Shown here: piece by piece, positions 6,238 to 7,009 of the stretch
Layout of the letters: the number at the start of each line of letters is the position of its first letter
Position numbering within the stretch: position 1 is the stretch's first letter
From: Flemingiibacterium sp045587285
GTDB taxonomy: Bacteria > Bacillota > Clostridia > Oscillospirales > CAG-272
Length of the DNA stretch: 7,009 bases
Assembly: GCA_045587285.1 (NCBI GenBank)
Contig: JAZNBZ010000038.1
Span: forward strand, 1 to 7,009
Direction: 5' to 3'
Program-made: the position numbers and the translations under genes
The notes under the pieces: model-generated
Database searches by the model: none
Told to the model about the DNA's origin: nothing
Seen by the model: the letters and a program-made list of their open reading frames with translations, nothing else

Positions 6238-7009
6238 CGGTACGGGCAATATTGCCCGCGGAACGGCGATAATAATAGTCGCGATGGTCGTCGTGTTCGG
6301 CGCGGTGTTTGCGTGGATGTACTCTATGGATATGCTGTATTTGCCGAGCTTTATCGAGGATATTATAGGTAAGGGCGACGACGAGCTCTCGTGGGACCTC
6401 GGCGCGCTGTCCGAGCTTGTAAAAAGCGGTAAGGACGAGCACGGCGACGCCGTTACCTTCGAGATAACCTACGAAAACCTTCGCACCGCGCTTCTCGAGA
6501 GCGAGAGGGCGGAGGGCGTATACGTCTCGGCTGACGTAAAATACTACGCCGACGGCGGCACCTTCGTGCAAAAGGTCGCGTATTACCGCGACGGCGAGCG
6601 CTTTCGCATTGAAGCCTACGAAATAGTGCCGCAGGGTGCAAGCGCCGCGCCTGCGCTTAAAACGCTGACGGTATCGGACGGCAAAGAGATACGCTTTACC
6701 GACAATGCCACGGGCGAGTCGCAAACGATGAGCTGCGATGCGTCGGTGCTTCCCGAAAACGAGGCGGGTATCCCCTCCGTTGACGAGCTTCTTTTGGCAC
6801 TTGCCGAGTTTCCCGAGAGCGAGGGCGCAAGCGCCGCCGAAGGCTCGGAGAGCGTCAGGGACACGACTCTGAAGCTCGTTCGCACGGACACCGGCAACGT
6901 ATATTACGTTGCGTTCACCTATGCCGATACGGGGCTCGTTGAGGAATATTACGTGTCTGCGCTGCACCGCGCGGTTATATCGATGTTGTGCACGCAAAAC
7001 GGCAAAGCA
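6218..7009 (+). CDS. Hypothetical single-pass membrane protein, 3' end beyond the window
   Basis: The frame starting MKKKINDGTG is open for 264 codons to the window edge with no stop, so it is partial. A basic N-terminus and one hydrophobic helix (about residues 16-35, TAIIIVAMVVVFGAVFAWM) predict an N-in anchor with the rest outside the cell. The exported part is acidic (for example IIGKGDDELSWDL) with beta-rich stretches such as VSADVKYYADGGTFVQKVAYY, and has a short Ala/Ser/Glu-rich linker near 196-210. I recognise no family. The start is the first ATG in frame and overlaps the tagO stop by 20 bases. No good ribosome binding site precedes it (the 15 bases upstream read CGACTG-free AT-rich sequence ending TTAAAAA), so coupling to tagO translation is likely. 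The next in-frame ATG (6284) would cut the membrane helix. Co-expression suggests an envelope role; that is inference. Confidence 0.8.
   Translation, partial: MKKKINDGTGNIARGTAIIIVAMVVVFGAVFAWMYSMDMLYLPSFIEDIIGKGDDELSWDLGALSELVKSGKDEHGDAVTFEITYENLRTALLESERAEGVYVSADVKYYADGGTFVQKVAYYRDGERFRIEAYEIVPQGASAAPALKTLTVSDGKEIRFTDNATGESQTMSCDASVLPENEAGIPSVDELLLALAEFPESEGASAAEGSESVRDTTLKLVRTDTGNVYYVAFTYADTGLVEEYYVSALHRAVISMLCTQNGKA

Noticed and set aside
6098..6997. A 299-codon minus-strand open frame
   Set aside because: It lies antisense to the end of tagO and to the open plus-strand frame from 6218. Its Arg/His-rich sequence has no recognisable domain, while the plus frame has a clear membrane anchor, normal codon use and operon placement.

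Overview
The window looks like chromosomal DNA of an anaerobic Firmicute, probably an uncultured gut-type Clostridia member. This is inferred from strong AAAGGAG-type ribosome binding sites, AT-rich sigma-A promoters with TGn-extended -10 boxes, an APP1-like aminopeptidase P, a TagO-type glycosyltransferase, a CcpA-type cre motif, and intergenic GC-rich palindromes. No taxonomic marker gene is present, so the assignment is tentative. I see no phage, transposon, CRISPR, tRNA or rRNA signal. Most of the window is ordinary core-genome material.

Layout. Bases 1-175 are a gene-free stretch holding five small GC-rich hairpins in tandem. Three genes then run leftward on the minus strand. A metallo-beta-lactamase-fold hydrolase (3634 to 2868) is broken by a single-base frameshift and ends in its own terminator. 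Next comes a canonical promoter (2806-2778) driving a two-gene operon: an unrecognised membrane-anchored protein (2745-2026), then an APP1-type Xaa-Pro aminopeptidase (1995-208). That operon closes with a hairpin-plus-U-tract terminator at 201-176.

From about 3635 to 3818 a 184-base divergent control region carries one promoter for the hydrolase and a back-to-back promoter for the rightward genes. The rightward leader contains a full-consensus cre-like operator at 3784-3799. The plus-strand genes are a PLP aminotransferase of the LysN/KAT-II type (3819-5009), a TagO/WecA-type polyprenyl-phosphate sugar-1-phosphate transferase (5101-6237), and an unrecognised single-pass membrane protein (6218 to beyond 7009). 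The last overlaps tagO by 20 bases and has no convincing ribosome binding site of its own. The 91-base gap between the aminotransferase and tagO holds a REP-like perfect palindrome and a second hairpin abutting the tagO ribosome binding site.

How they fit together. The aminopeptidase P and the aminotransferase both suit peptide and amino-acid catabolism, and the cre-like site would tie the aminotransferase to carbon status. TagO would start assembly of a lipid-linked wall polymer, and its overlapping partner is probably an envelope protein. I see no convincing new multi-gene system. The best leads are the one-base lesion in the hydrolase, the cre-like operator, the two hairpin-rich intergenic stretches and the unknown tagO-coupled membrane protein.
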